Under the pieces are notes generated by a model. That model was given only the letters and a program-made list of their open reading frames with translations. It had not been told where the DNA came from and did not search any database. From assembly GCF_026624755.1 (NCBI RefSeq), contig NZ_JAPMXC010000001.1, forward strand, positions 1,221,219 to 1,285,218: a stretch of 64,000 nt of DNA, written 5' to 3'. Both the position numbers and the translations under genes were made by a program. Origin of the DNA: Robbsia betulipollinis. Lineage in GTDB: Bacteria > Pseudomonadota > Gammaproteobacteria > Burkholderiales > Burkholderiaceae. Shown in pieces: positions 27,367 through 35,425 of the stretch (within the stretch, counting starts at the first letter, position 1; each line of letters opens with the position of its first letter).

Positions 27367-27807
27367 ATGCCCCATACCGTATTTTTTCTCAACGGCCCCA
27401 ACGCCAATCTGTATGGGCGGGACAAGGGCGGCGCCTACGGCCACGACAGCTTCGCCAGCATCGAAGCACGCTGTCAGCGTCACGCGGCCGGGCTGGGGCT
27501 GGCACTGGCATTCCGGCAGAGCAATCACGAAGGGGTGCTGGTCGACTGGATCCAGGAAGCGCGCTCGCAGGCCGACGCCATCGTCATCAACGCGGCCGGC
27601 CTCACCTATACCTCGATCGCCATCCTCGATGCCCTGCTCTCGTTCGACGGCCCGATCATCGAGGCGCACATGAGCAATATCTGGAAACGCGAAAGCTTTC
27701 GCCACCATTCCTTCGTGTCCAAGGCCGCCACCGGCGTCATCGCCGGTCTGGGCGCATCGGGCTATTGCCTGGCGTTGAGCGCCCTGGCCGAACTGCTGGA
27801 AGCCTGA
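27367..27807 (+). CDS. Type II 3-dehydroquinate dehydratase-like protein (AroQ family)
   Basis: The 146-residue protein aligns along its whole length with type II dehydroquinases, and in the N-terminal half without gaps relative to the M. tuberculosis enzyme. Present are LNGPNANLYGRD (Arg18), Tyr24, FRQSNHEG, Asn75, Asp88, IEAHMSN (Glu99, His101), RESFRHHS (Arg108, Arg112). The block that normally reads NPGAYTHTS reads NAAGLTYTS here, replacing the substrate-binding His81 with Tyr81. Catalytic Arg/Tyr remain, so dehydratase chemistry is possible on an altered substrate. AAGGAG lies 6 bases before the ATG. It sits in a catabolic cluster, not with aromatic amino acid synthesis genes. Confidence 0.88.
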   Translation: MPHTVFFLNGPNANLYGRDKGGAYGHDSFASIEARCQRHAAGLGLALAFRQSNHEGVLVDWIQEARSQADAIVINAAGLTYTSIAILDALLSFDGPIIEAHMSNIWKRESFRHHSFVSKAATGVIAGLGASGYCLALSALAELLEA

Positions 27808-27837
27808 TCCGGGTCGACCGCCTTTGGAGAAATGCCT

Positions 27838-29088
27838 ATGTCAGTAGAAGAAATCAACACCCTGGTCGTCGGCGCCGGTCAGGCGGGTATCGCGATGAGC
27901 GAGCATCTCTCGCTCATGGACGTTCCGCATATCGTGCTGGAACGCCACCGCATCGCGGAACGCTGGCGCTCCGAGCGCTGGGATTCCCTGGTAGCGAACG
28001 GCCCCGCGTGGCACGACCGCTTTCCCGGCATGCAATTCGACGACATGTCGCCCGACAGCTTTCCGGCGAAGGAACGCATGGCCGCCTACTTCGAGGGCTA
28101 TGCCGAGATGCTGAAGGCACCGGTTCGCACGGGCGTGGACGTGCAGCGCGTGGAACGTCTGGCGGGGCGCCGGGGTTTCGCGGTGACGACGTCGGCCGGG
28201 GTCATCCACGCAGCCAACGTCGTGGCGGCCACCGGCCCCTTTCATACGCCGGCGATCCCGGGCATCGTTGCCGGCCATATCCGGGTGGAACAGCTCCACT
28301 CGTCGGCGTACAAACATCCGGGACAGCTCGCCGCAGGCGCCGTACTGGTGGTCGGCGCGGGCGCCTCGGGCTCGCAGATCGCCGAGGAATTGTGCCGGGC
28401 GGGGAAAACGGTGTACCTGTCCGTCGGCGAGCATTACCGCCCTCCCCGCGCGTATCGCGGTCGCGATTACTGCTGGTGGCTGGGGGCGCTGGGCCTGTGG
28501 GACGAAGTCAGGATCACGCCGAAGAAGAAGCACGTCGCCTTCGCCGTCAGCGGCTACGACGGGGGCAAGACCATCGACTTTCGCCGCCTGGCACAGGCGG
28601 GGATCACCCTGGTGGGCCTGACGCAGGCCTGCCACGACGGGGTCATGACGTTCGCGCCCGGCCTGGCCGCCAATGTCGCCGAAGGAGACCGGGCATACTT
28701 CGACGTGCTGCGCGAGGCGGACGCCTATATCGCGCGAAATGGGCTGCCGTTTCCGCCGGAGCCCGACGCCTGGACGCTGCTGCCCGATCCCGACTGTCTT
28801 ACAGATCCGATTCTCGCTCTGGATCTGGAGGAAGCCGGCATCGCCACGATTCTCTGGGCGACCGGCTTCCAGTTCGATTTCAGCTGGCTGCACGTGAACG
28901 CGTTCGACGCGCGCGGCGAACCGTTTCATAAACGCGGTATCTCGGCGGAAAGCGGCATCTATTTTCTCGGTTTGCCAAACCTGGTCAACCGGGCGTCTTC
29001 TTTCATTTACGGGGTCTGGCACGATGCGAAATTCATCGCCGACCATATCACCCTGCAGAACGCGTACCTGTCCTACGGGAAACCTTGA
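27838..29088 (+). CDS. FAD/NAD(P)-dependent monooxygenase (CzcO/FMO-like)
   Basis: The 416-residue flavoprotein has an N-terminal FAD loop (VVGAGQAGIAMSEH, from about residue 10), the family motif HSSAYKHP between the two nucleotide sites, a second Rossmann loop (VVGAGASGSQIAEEL) for NADPH, and a C-terminal ATGFQFDFSW. Relatives oxygenate N, S or carbonyl groups on small molecules. The ATG at 27838 gives GGAG a spacing of 8; an in-frame ATG two codons earlier is too close. It lies 30 bases after the AroQ-like gene and probably shares its transcript. The substrate is unknown. Confidence 0.87.
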   Translation: MSVEEINTLVVGAGQAGIAMSEHLSLMDVPHIVLERHRIAERWRSERWDSLVANGPAWHDRFPGMQFDDMSPDSFPAKERMAAYFEGYAEMLKAPVRTGVDVQRVERLAGRRGFAVTTSAGVIHAANVVAATGPFHTPAIPGIVAGHIRVEQLHSSAYKHPGQLAAGAVLVVGAGASGSQIAEELCRAGKTVYLSVGEHYRPPRAYRGRDYCWWLGALGLWDEVRITPKKKHVAFAVSGYDGGKTIDFRRLAQAGITLVGLTQACHDGVMTFAPGLAANVAEGDRAYFDVLREADAYIARNGLPFPPEPDAWTLLPDPDCLTDPILALDLEEAGIATILWATGFQFDFSWLHVNAFDARGEPFHKRGISAESGIYFLGLPNLVNRASSFIYGVWHDAKFIADHITLQNAYLSYGKP

Positions 29089-29163
29089 GTCGAAACGCGC
29101 ATCCGTCGAATCGACTCTGCCCCACCCTTTTCTTCGACAACGGGCCTTTGACAAGGAACAGCG

Positions 29164-30312
29164 ATGACAGTGGCTTCCGCTTTGCCCCAAGACACCCAGG
29201 ACATCGTACGCAACCTCCAGGCGAACTGCGAACGCCCCTTCGACGATGCGCTGGCCATGCCCCCCGGCGTGTACACCTCCGCGGGATTCCTGGCGCTCGA
29301 GCAGGAACGAATCTTTAAAAAGGAATGGCTTTGCGTGGGCCGGGCGAGCGCGCTGCCGAATGCCGGAGACTATCTGACGACGACCATCGCCGATCAGCCG
29401 ATCGTCGTATTGCGCGGCGAGGATCGGTCGATCCGCGCCATGTCGAACGTCTGCCTGCACCGTATGTCTGTCCTGCTGGAAGGCCGCGGCAATGTCCGGC
29501 GCATCGTGTGCCCCTATCACGCGTGGAACTATGCGCTCGATGGCGCGTTGCGCGCCGCACCGCTGATGGAGCGCCAGGCAGGGTTTTGCAAAGCGCACTA
29601 CCGGCTGCCGCAAATCCGCACGGAAGTCTGGCAGGGGTGGGTCTATGTGACCTTGAACGAAGACGCACCGGCGGTCGCGCAGCAACTGGCCGAGCTCTCG
29701 GCCTTGATCGACGACTACGGCATGGCGTCCTACGTGGAGACGTTTTACGAAGAACATACGTGGAACACCAACTGGAAGCTGCTCGCCGAAAACTTCATGG
29801 AGAGCTACCACCTGCCCATGCTGCATCGCGCGACCGTCGGTCCGCATTCGAAACTCGAGGAAATGGAATGTCCGCCTGGATTGCCGGCGTTCAACTACCA
29901 CTGGATCACCAAGGAAGCGTCGCTGCCTATCGGCAACGCGCATCCCGACAACACCCGTCTGGCAGGGCACTGGCGCAGGACGACGGCGTTGCTCGCGGTC
30001 TACCCATCCCACTTCATCACGCTGACGCCGGGTTATTTCTGGTATCTCGTATTGCAGCCCGTCGGGACCGACCGCGTCCACATTCGCTTTGGCGGAGGAC
30101 TGGCGCCCGAGTTCATCGCGGACCCGCAAGCGGCGGACCATATGCGCGCGCTGAAGACGCTGCTCGACGACGTGAACGCCGAAGACAGGCGCGGGGTGGA
30201 GGCGGTGTTTCGCGGCGTGCAGGCGCCTCTGGCGCGCCCCGGGCATCTGAGCCATCTCGAGCGGCCGAATTACGATTTCGCACGCTATCTGGCGGCGCGG
30301 CTGGTCACGTGA
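29164..30312 (+). CDS. Rieske non-heme iron oxygenase, alpha subunit
   Basis: The 382-residue product has a Rieske [2Fe-2S] site with Cys97-x-His99 (NVCLHR) and Cys116-x2-His119 (CPYHAWNY), and a catalytic domain with NWKLLAENFMESYH then H at residue 221: mononuclear iron ligands His216 and His221 and a bridging acid at Glu213. Bridging Glu, rather than Asp, is found in the carnitine/glycine-betaine monooxygenase branch among others. AAGGA precedes the ATG. No ferredoxin or reductase gene is adjacent, so electrons must come from elsewhere. Last gene of the plus-strand arm. Confidence 0.9.
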   Translation: MTVASALPQDTQDIVRNLQANCERPFDDALAMPPGVYTSAGFLALEQERIFKKEWLCVGRASALPNAGDYLTTTIADQPIVVLRGEDRSIRAMSNVCLHRMSVLLEGRGNVRRIVCPYHAWNYALDGALRAAPLMERQAGFCKAHYRLPQIRTEVWQGWVYVTLNEDAPAVAQQLAELSALIDDYGMASYVETFYEEHTWNTNWKLLAENFMESYHLPMLHRATVGPHSKLEEMECPPGLPAFNYHWITKEASLPIGNAHPDNTRLAGHWRRTTALLAVYPSHFITLTPGYFWYLVLQPVGTDRVHIRFGGGLAPEFIADPQAADHMRALKTLLDDVNAEDRRGVEAVFRGVQAPLARPGHLSHLERPNYDFARYLAARLVT

Positions 30313-30319
30313 AACGCGC

Positions 30320-30973
30320 TCAGTAGGCCCGATACGCGTAAGGGCTTTCGACGGACTCGACCGGGCCATAGCCGCGCCCCGAGTAGTCCATCGGCGGCGG
30401 CGGCGCCGGCATCCAGACGCGCGGCGCCGGCCGAACGTAGACGTAACGCGCGGGCCGCACATAGACCGGAGGCGGCGGCGCATAGGCTTCGACGTCCTCC
30501 TCTGGATCCGCCGCGTAAGGCGGCGCGCCCGCGTAGACGTTCTGCTGCGCGACGTATTGCATCGGCGGCGATCGCACGGGTTGCGCGACCGCATACCCGG
30601 CATACCGCTGCCCGGGTGCCGCACGCGGATCGACGTACGCGGCGGGGGGAGGCGCCACGCGTCTCGGATCGACGTCGACCTCGGCGACACGCGTCTGCGC
30701 GGGCAGCGGCGGAAGTTCCGCCACGCGTTGTTTCGCCTCGGCCTCCTTGCGCCCCGCGATCAGGCCGTTGCGATAGGCTCGGGCGACATCGGTCATCCGA
30801 TGCTTCGGATCCTCCTGAATGCCGTCCGCGTTGACCAGGTATTCATTGGGTGACAGCGTGCGCGCGACCGCCGTTTCGCCATGATCGTAGTCTTCGGCCT
30901 GCCCATCCGCGTGCGCCAGCGTGCTGGCGCCGGCAAGGAAAGCGAACATCGACACAACCCAGCGTTTGTTCAT
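30320..30973 (-). CDS. Exported Pro/Tyr-rich protein of unknown function
   Basis: The 217-residue precursor has a signal peptide (RWVVSMFAFLAGASTLAHA) and a short conserved-looking mature start (DGQAEDYDHGETAVARTLSP). The C-terminal 120 residues are rich in Pro, Tyr, Val and Arg (for example PPPPVYVRPARYVYVRPAP), typical of disordered envelope proteins. The start at 30973 has AAGGAAG 7 bases upstream, and the frame upstream is not coding in character. No family is recognised. It stops 7 bases after the converging Rieske gene. Confidence 0.7.
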   Translation of the reverse strand: MNKRWVVSMFAFLAGASTLAHADGQAEDYDHGETAVARTLSPNEYLVNADGIQEDPKHRMTDVARAYRNGLIAGRKEAEAKQRVAELPPLPAQTRVAEVDVDPRRVAPPPAAYVDPRAAPGQRYAGYAVAQPVRSPPMQYVAQQNVYAGAPPYAADPEEDVEAYAPPPPVYVRPARYVYVRPAPRVWMPAPPPPMDYSGRGYGPVESVESPYAYRAY

Positions 30974-31048
30974 GGTTCGCTTCCTTTCAAAGAAGATGAC
31001 GGGCGCCAGGGAAAGCCAGACGTTACGCTGGATCTCCTGGGAGCCAGT

Positions 31049-31086
31049 GTAAAATGTCAAATTAAATTGTTTCATCTTATTTTTTC
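31049..31086 (-). promoter_or_regulatory. AT-rich promoter segment of the Pro/Tyr-rich protein gene
   Basis: Within the 220-base gap before the exported-protein gene, 31049-31086 is nearly all A/T in a GC-rich setting and contains TTGACA on the minus strand (31055-31060). A matching -10 is not clear; TACACT overlapping its downstream side is an alternative. The segment is about 75 bases upstream of the start codon. Confidence 0.3.
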
Positions 31087-31193
31087 GCCGGCCGGCCGAG
31101 CGGTGGCCATATCGTGGCTTGCGCACGACGCCACACGGGCCGGGCCGGCAACCTCCATCTCGAAAGTTCGACGATCCGGCGCCCTCGCGTGGA

Positions 31194-31892
31194 CTATTCG
31201 ACGCCGGCCAGCCGATAACCGACACCGGTCTCGGTCACCAGGTGCGCCGGCTGCGCGGGGTCGCGTTCGAGTTTTTGCCGCAGATTGCCCATGTACACGC
31301 GCAGGTAATGCGTGTCCTCCGCGTGCGCCGGTCCCCACACCTGCGTCAACAACTGGCCGTGGGTCATCACGCGGCCCGCGTTGCGGACCAGCGTCGTCAA
31401 CAAACGAAATTCGACAGGCGTCAGGTGCAGATGCCGGCCCGCGCGGGTGACGCTGCGCGCGGCCAGATCGAGCACGACCTCGCCAAAGCGCACCTGCTGG
31501 GCGCCGGCCTCGCCGACGCGGTTGCGGCGCCGCAGCAATGCGTGAATGCGCGCCGTGAGCTCCCCCACGCCGAAAGGCTTGGTCAGGTAATCGTCGGCGC
31601 CGGCCTCGAACGCGGCAACCTTCTCGGCCTCCCGGCTGCGCGCGGAGAGGACGATCAGCGGCATGTCGGCCCAGGTGCGTATCTGGCGAATGACGTCGAG
31701 GCCGTCGATATCGGGCAGTCCCAGATCGACAATCAGCAGGTCCGGCTTGCGCGTCGCGGCGGCCTGCAGGCCCTCCCGGCCGGTCGTCGCCTCGGTGACG
31801 GTCATGTCGCGCAAGGCGAGTTCGGTGCGGACGAAACGCCGAATCTGCTTGTCGTCCTCGATCAGAACGACGGAGATGGATGGCTTGGTCAT
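31194..31892 (-). CDS. kdpE: KdpE response regulator
   Basis: The 232-residue OmpR-family regulator has an acidic pair (EDDKQ) and phospho-acceptor Asp in LLIVDLGLPDIDGLDV, the conserved Lys in YLTKPFGVGEL, and a C-terminal winged helix (HLHLTPVEFRLLTTLVRNAG, then RVYMGNLRQKLE). KdpE, phosphorylated by KdpD under potassium limitation or osmotic stress, activates the kdp operon. Its ATG overlaps the kdpD stop (ATGA), so the two are translated together. Confidence 0.94.
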   Translation of the reverse strand: MTKPSISVVLIEDDKQIRRFVRTELALRDMTVTEATTGREGLQAAATRKPDLLIVDLGLPDIDGLDVIRQIRTWADMPLIVLSARSREAEKVAAFEAGADDYLTKPFGVGELTARIHALLRRRNRVGEAGAQQVRFGEVVLDLAARSVTRAGRHLHLTPVEFRLLTTLVRNAGRVMTHGQLLTQVWGPAHAEDTHYLRVYMGNLRQKLERDPAQPAHLVTETGVGYRLAGVE

Positions 31893-34684
31893 GGTGCGTG
31901 GTCGAGCGTGGGCGGTTGGGGGTCGTCTTCCGGCATTTCCGGCGGCGCGCCTTCGGGCGGCGCTTCGTTCGCGGGCAACGTCAACCAGAAACTCGCGCCG
32001 ACGACCTGTCCCCCGCCATCCCGCCGGTTGCGCGCGCCGATCCGCCCGCCGTGCGCTTCGATGATCGCACGGCAGATGGCCAGCCCGAGGCCCACGCCCG
32101 GCTGTGCGGATTCCTTCTCGCCGCGCGCGAATTTCTCGAAAATCGCCGCCTCCGAGCCGGGCGTCAGGCCCGGGCCCAGATCGTCGATCGTGATTTTCAG
32201 GAACGTCCCGTCCGGTTCCCGGACCGTTGCGGCATCGATCGCGAGCGCCGTGCCGGGATGCGCGTATTTGCAGGCGTTCTCCAGCACATTGACCAGCAGG
32301 CGTTCCATCAGCACCGCATCGAGTTTCACGAGCGGCAGGTCCGTGGGCATGCGCACCGTGACCGCGCGGGAACCCAGCACGCGGCGGCACACCGCCAGCG
32401 CGGCGCCCACCACTTCTTCGAGCATCGACCACTGCCGGTCCAGCCGCACGCCCCCCGCCTGCAGACGCGCCATGTCCAGCAGATTGTTCACCAAACTCAC
32501 CATGTGCAGCGCTTCGTCATGGATCGCCTCCGCCAGTTCCACCGATTGCGCGCCGGGCACGTCCGCCCGCTGAAGCCCCCCGGACAGCACCGCCGCCAGT
32601 CCGACGATACCCGTGAGCGGCGTGCGCAGGTCATGGGAAATCGTCGCCAGCAGGGCATTGCGCAGACGCTCCGACTCCATGCCGACCAGCGCGTCCCGGG
32701 AGATTTCCACGTAGTGCACCCGTTCGAGCGCCAGCGCGATCTGCGCGGCGAAGGTATCGATCAGCCGTTGCTGTTCGGGCAGCGCCAGTTCGTCCGGGCG
32801 CGCGGTGATCAGCGCCAGCACCCCGCGCGTGCGCATCGGCGCCTTGAGCGGCAGATAATACGCCGCGCTGGCGGGCAGCGTGTCGGTACCGAAGCCCGCG
32901 GCCTGTTGCTTGTCGTACACCCATTGCGCAACGTCCGGACGCAAGGCGTCCGGCGGCAACGCCGTCGCGGGGTCCGGTTCCTCGAGCTTCGGCCGGACCC
33001 GCTCCGCGCTGTCGGGCAGGAGGATGGCCATGCGCGCGCCGAACACTTCGCTGATGTGACGCGTGGCGATCTCGATGATCTGCGCGTCGGTGAGCGCCGC
33101 GCCCAGTTCGCGCACCATCGCGTACATCGCCGCGGTCCGGCGCTCGCGCCGGGAGGCGCCGCGCGCCTGATGCCGCAGGCGCGAGGTCAGGTGACTGATG
33201 CTCAGCGAGGTGATCAGCATCACGGCGAACGTCAGCAGGTATTGCGTATCGGAGATGGCGAACGACATGCGCGGCTGGACGAAAAAGAAATCGAACGCCG
33301 CCACGCTCAGGAACGACAGATAGACGCCCGGCCCACGCCCCAGACGAAACGCGGCGAAGACGACGCCCAGCAAATACAGCATCACGAGGTTCGCCAGATC
33401 CATGTGATCCGAGACGGCCCCGGCGAGCGCCGACACCGCCGCGGCGATCAGGCTGGCGGCGGCGTAGGCCCGCCATCCGGGACGCGGCTCGCCCGCCGCG
33501 ACGGTGGCGAACAGGGTCGGGCGTTGGGCGGGACGCGGCACGCCATCGGCACGCGGATCGGCGATCGAGGTCAGATCGAAGTCGCCCGCCACCGCCGCCA
33601 GCTGGTCGGCGAAGGGCGGTTTGAGCAGCCTCGCCCAGCGGCGGCGCGTCGGTTTTCCCGCGACCAGTCGCGAGACATTGCGCATGCGCGCATAGGCGAC
33701 GAGCGTCGCGGCCGCGTCCGCGCCTTCCAGCGTGACGGTCTCGGCCCCGAGTTCGGCGGCGAGCTTCAGCGCGTCGAGCGTGCGTTTGCGCAATGCGTCC
33801 GGCAGGCGCTGCAGCGCCGGGGTCTCCACATAGACCGCCAGCCAGTCCGCCTTCAGACTGGCCGCCAGCCGGGACGCGGACCGCACGAGCATCGCGCTCT
33901 CCGTGCCCGGACCGATACAGACGACCAGCCGCTCGCGTGCCTGCCAGAGGCGCTCGATGGATCGGTCCGCCCGGTATTCGCGCATCTGCGCATCGACGCG
34001 ATCGGCAGTACGCCGCAGCGCGAGTTCGCGCAGCGCGATCAGGTTGCCCTTGCGGAAGAAGTGATCGACCGCCCGCGCGGCCTGCTGCGGCAGATAGACC
34101 TTGCCGTCCCGCAGCCGTTCGAGCAACTCCTCCGCGGACAGATCGATCAGCGAGACTTCGTCGGCTAGATCGAAGACGCGGTCCGGTACGGTCTCGCGTA
34201 CGCGCACGCCGGTGATCTGGCCGACGATGTCGTTCAGGCTTTCGAGGTGCTGGACGTTGACCGTCGTATGCACATCGATGCCCGCGTCCAGCAATTCGTG
34301 CACGTCCTGCCAGCGCTTGGCGTGCCGCGTGCCGGCGACGTTCGAATGCGCGAGTTCGTCCATCAGGATCAGGCCGGGCCGCCGCGCCAGCGCCGCGTCC
34401 AGGTCGAATTCGGGGAAGGCCCGGCCGCGGTGGACCACGTCCCGCAGCGGCACGGTTTCCAGGCCGTCCAGCAGCGCGCGCGTTTCCTCGCGGCCATGCG
34501 TCTCGACCACGCCGATGACGACGTCCTCGCCCTCCTGCACACGACGGCGGCCCGCCTGCAGCATCGCGAAAGTCTTGCCGACGCCGGCCGACGCGCCGAA
34601 GAACACCTTGAGCCGCCCGCGCCGGCGTTTCTCTTCGTCGCGCTGGAGGCGATCGAGCAGTGCGTCGGGGTCGGGCCGTTCCAT
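31889..34684 (-). CDS. kdpD: KdpD sensor histidine kinase
   Basis: The 931-residue protein has the full KdpD layout. The N-terminal KdpD domain has Walker A FFGASAGVGKT and DELAHSNVAGTRH. A USP-like domain (~250-370) has LVAGKPTRRRW. About four membrane helices follow (~400-500; LANLVMLYLLGVVFAAFRLG), then a GAF-like region, the H-box ISHDLRTPLTGIVG and an ATPase domain with NVLENACKYA. It senses potassium status at the inner membrane and phosphorylates KdpE. The ATG at 34684 shares its A with the kdpC TGA; an in-frame TTG sits one codon earlier. Confidence 0.95.
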   Translation of the reverse strand: MERPDPDALLDRLQRDEEKRRRGRLKVFFGASAGVGKTFAMLQAGRRRVQEGEDVVIGVVETHGREETRALLDGLETVPLRDVVHRGRAFPEFDLDAALARRPGLILMDELAHSNVAGTRHAKRWQDVHELLDAGIDVHTTVNVQHLESLNDIVGQITGVRVRETVPDRVFDLADEVSLIDLSAEELLERLRDGKVYLPQQAARAVDHFFRKGNLIALRELALRRTADRVDAQMREYRADRSIERLWQARERLVVCIGPGTESAMLVRSASRLAASLKADWLAVYVETPALQRLPDALRKRTLDALKLAAELGAETVTLEGADAAATLVAYARMRNVSRLVAGKPTRRRWARLLKPPFADQLAAVAGDFDLTSIADPRADGVPRPAQRPTLFATVAAGEPRPGWRAYAAASLIAAAVSALAGAVSDHMDLANLVMLYLLGVVFAAFRLGRGPGVYLSFLSVAAFDFFFVQPRMSFAISDTQYLLTFAVMLITSLSISHLTSRLRHQARGASRRERRTAAMYAMVRELGAALTDAQIIEIATRHISEVFGARMAILLPDSAERVRPKLEEPDPATALPPDALRPDVAQWVYDKQQAAGFGTDTLPASAAYYLPLKAPMRTRGVLALITARPDELALPEQQRLIDTFAAQIALALERVHYVEISRDALVGMESERLRNALLATISHDLRTPLTGIVGLAAVLSGGLQRADVPGAQSVELAEAIHDEALHMVSLVNNLLDMARLQAGGVRLDRQWSMLEEVVGAALAVCRRVLGSRAVTVRMPTDLPLVKLDAVLMERLLVNVLENACKYAHPGTALAIDAATVREPDGTFLKITIDDLGPGLTPGSEAAIFEKFARGEKESAQPGVGLGLAICRAIIEAHGGRIGARNRRDGGGQVVGASFWLTLPANEAPPEGAPPEMPEDDPQPPTLDHAP

Positions 34685-35337
34685 CAATGACCTGGCAGGG
34701 AATCAGGTGGCGAGGCGGCTCGGAAGCCGGGCTGGGCGGCATCGAGCGCGAGGTTCAGTGCCAATACGTTCACGCGCGGCTCGCCGAGCACCCCCAACTG
34801 CCGGCCCTGGGTCTGCTCGGCGATCAGCGCGCGGACCCGCTCCGGCGCCAGACCGCGTGCCCGGGCCACGCGCGGCATCTGGTAAAGGGCCGCGGCCGGG
34901 CTGATTTCGGGATCCAGGCCGCTGGCCGACGACGTCACCAGGTCCACGGGTATCGGCGCTGGGTCGGCCTGGCCCGGTCCGGCCCGACCGGGCGCGGCGT
35001 CGCGTGAATCGGCGGCGCGCAGCGCGGCGATCCGGCCCTTGATCGCGTCGACCAGCGCCGGGTTGGTCGGACCCAGGTTCGAACCGCCCGACGCGCTCGC
35101 ATTGTACGGGTTCGGCGCCGTCGCCGACAGCCGTCCCCAGAAATAATACGGCGCGTCGAACTGCTGACCGATGAGCCGGGAACCGACCACCTTGCCCTGC
35201 CGCGTGATCAGACTGCCGCCGGCCTGGTCGGGGAACGCGACCCGGGCGAACGCGGTGACGAACGCCGGGTAGGCCACTCCCGTCACGCCGACGAGGGCGG
35301 CGAAGAGAACCAGTACGGGACGAAGTGTGTTTTTCAT
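34684..35337 (-). CDS. kdpC: Potassium-transporting ATPase subunit C
   Basis: The 217-residue protein has one N-terminal membrane helix ([20 protein letters not shown]) and a periplasmic domain with the KdpC signatures [43 protein letters not shown] and [20 protein letters not shown]. KdpC stabilises the KdpFABC complex and aids potassium capture. The C-terminal ~20 residues ([13 protein letters not shown]) exceed the usual end. It overlaps kdpD by one base (TGATG) and follows kdpB after 88 bases. Confidence 0.94.
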   Translation of the reverse strand: MKNTLRPVLVLFAALVGVTGVAYPAFVTAFARVAFPDQAGGSLITRQGKVVGSRLIGQQFDAPYYFWGRLSATAPNPYNASASGGSNLGPTNPALVDAIKGRIAALRAADSRDAAPGRAGPGQADPAPIPVDLVTSSASGLDPEISPAAALYQMPRVARARGLAPERVRALIAEQTQGRQLGVLGEPRVNVLALNLALDAAQPGFRAASPPDSLPGH

Positions 35338-35425
35338 TGTCGGAATCCGGGGAAGACGGGGGAAAACATCGGGACGGGGTGCACGTGCCTGGGGGCGTGA
35401 CCGAGGGCATGCCTGGACGTGCGTT

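Noticed and set aside
27841-30690. 949-codon minus-strand frame opposite the monooxygenase and Rieske genes
   Set aside because: The plus strand carries clear FAD, NADPH, Rieske and iron-site motifs; the minus frame has Arg-rich, low-complexity composition and crosses several gene borders.
31880-34168. 762-codon plus-strand frame opposite kdpD
   Set aside because: kdpD domains are complete on the minus strand. The plus frame is rich in Arg, Gln, His and Gly, and is a shadow.
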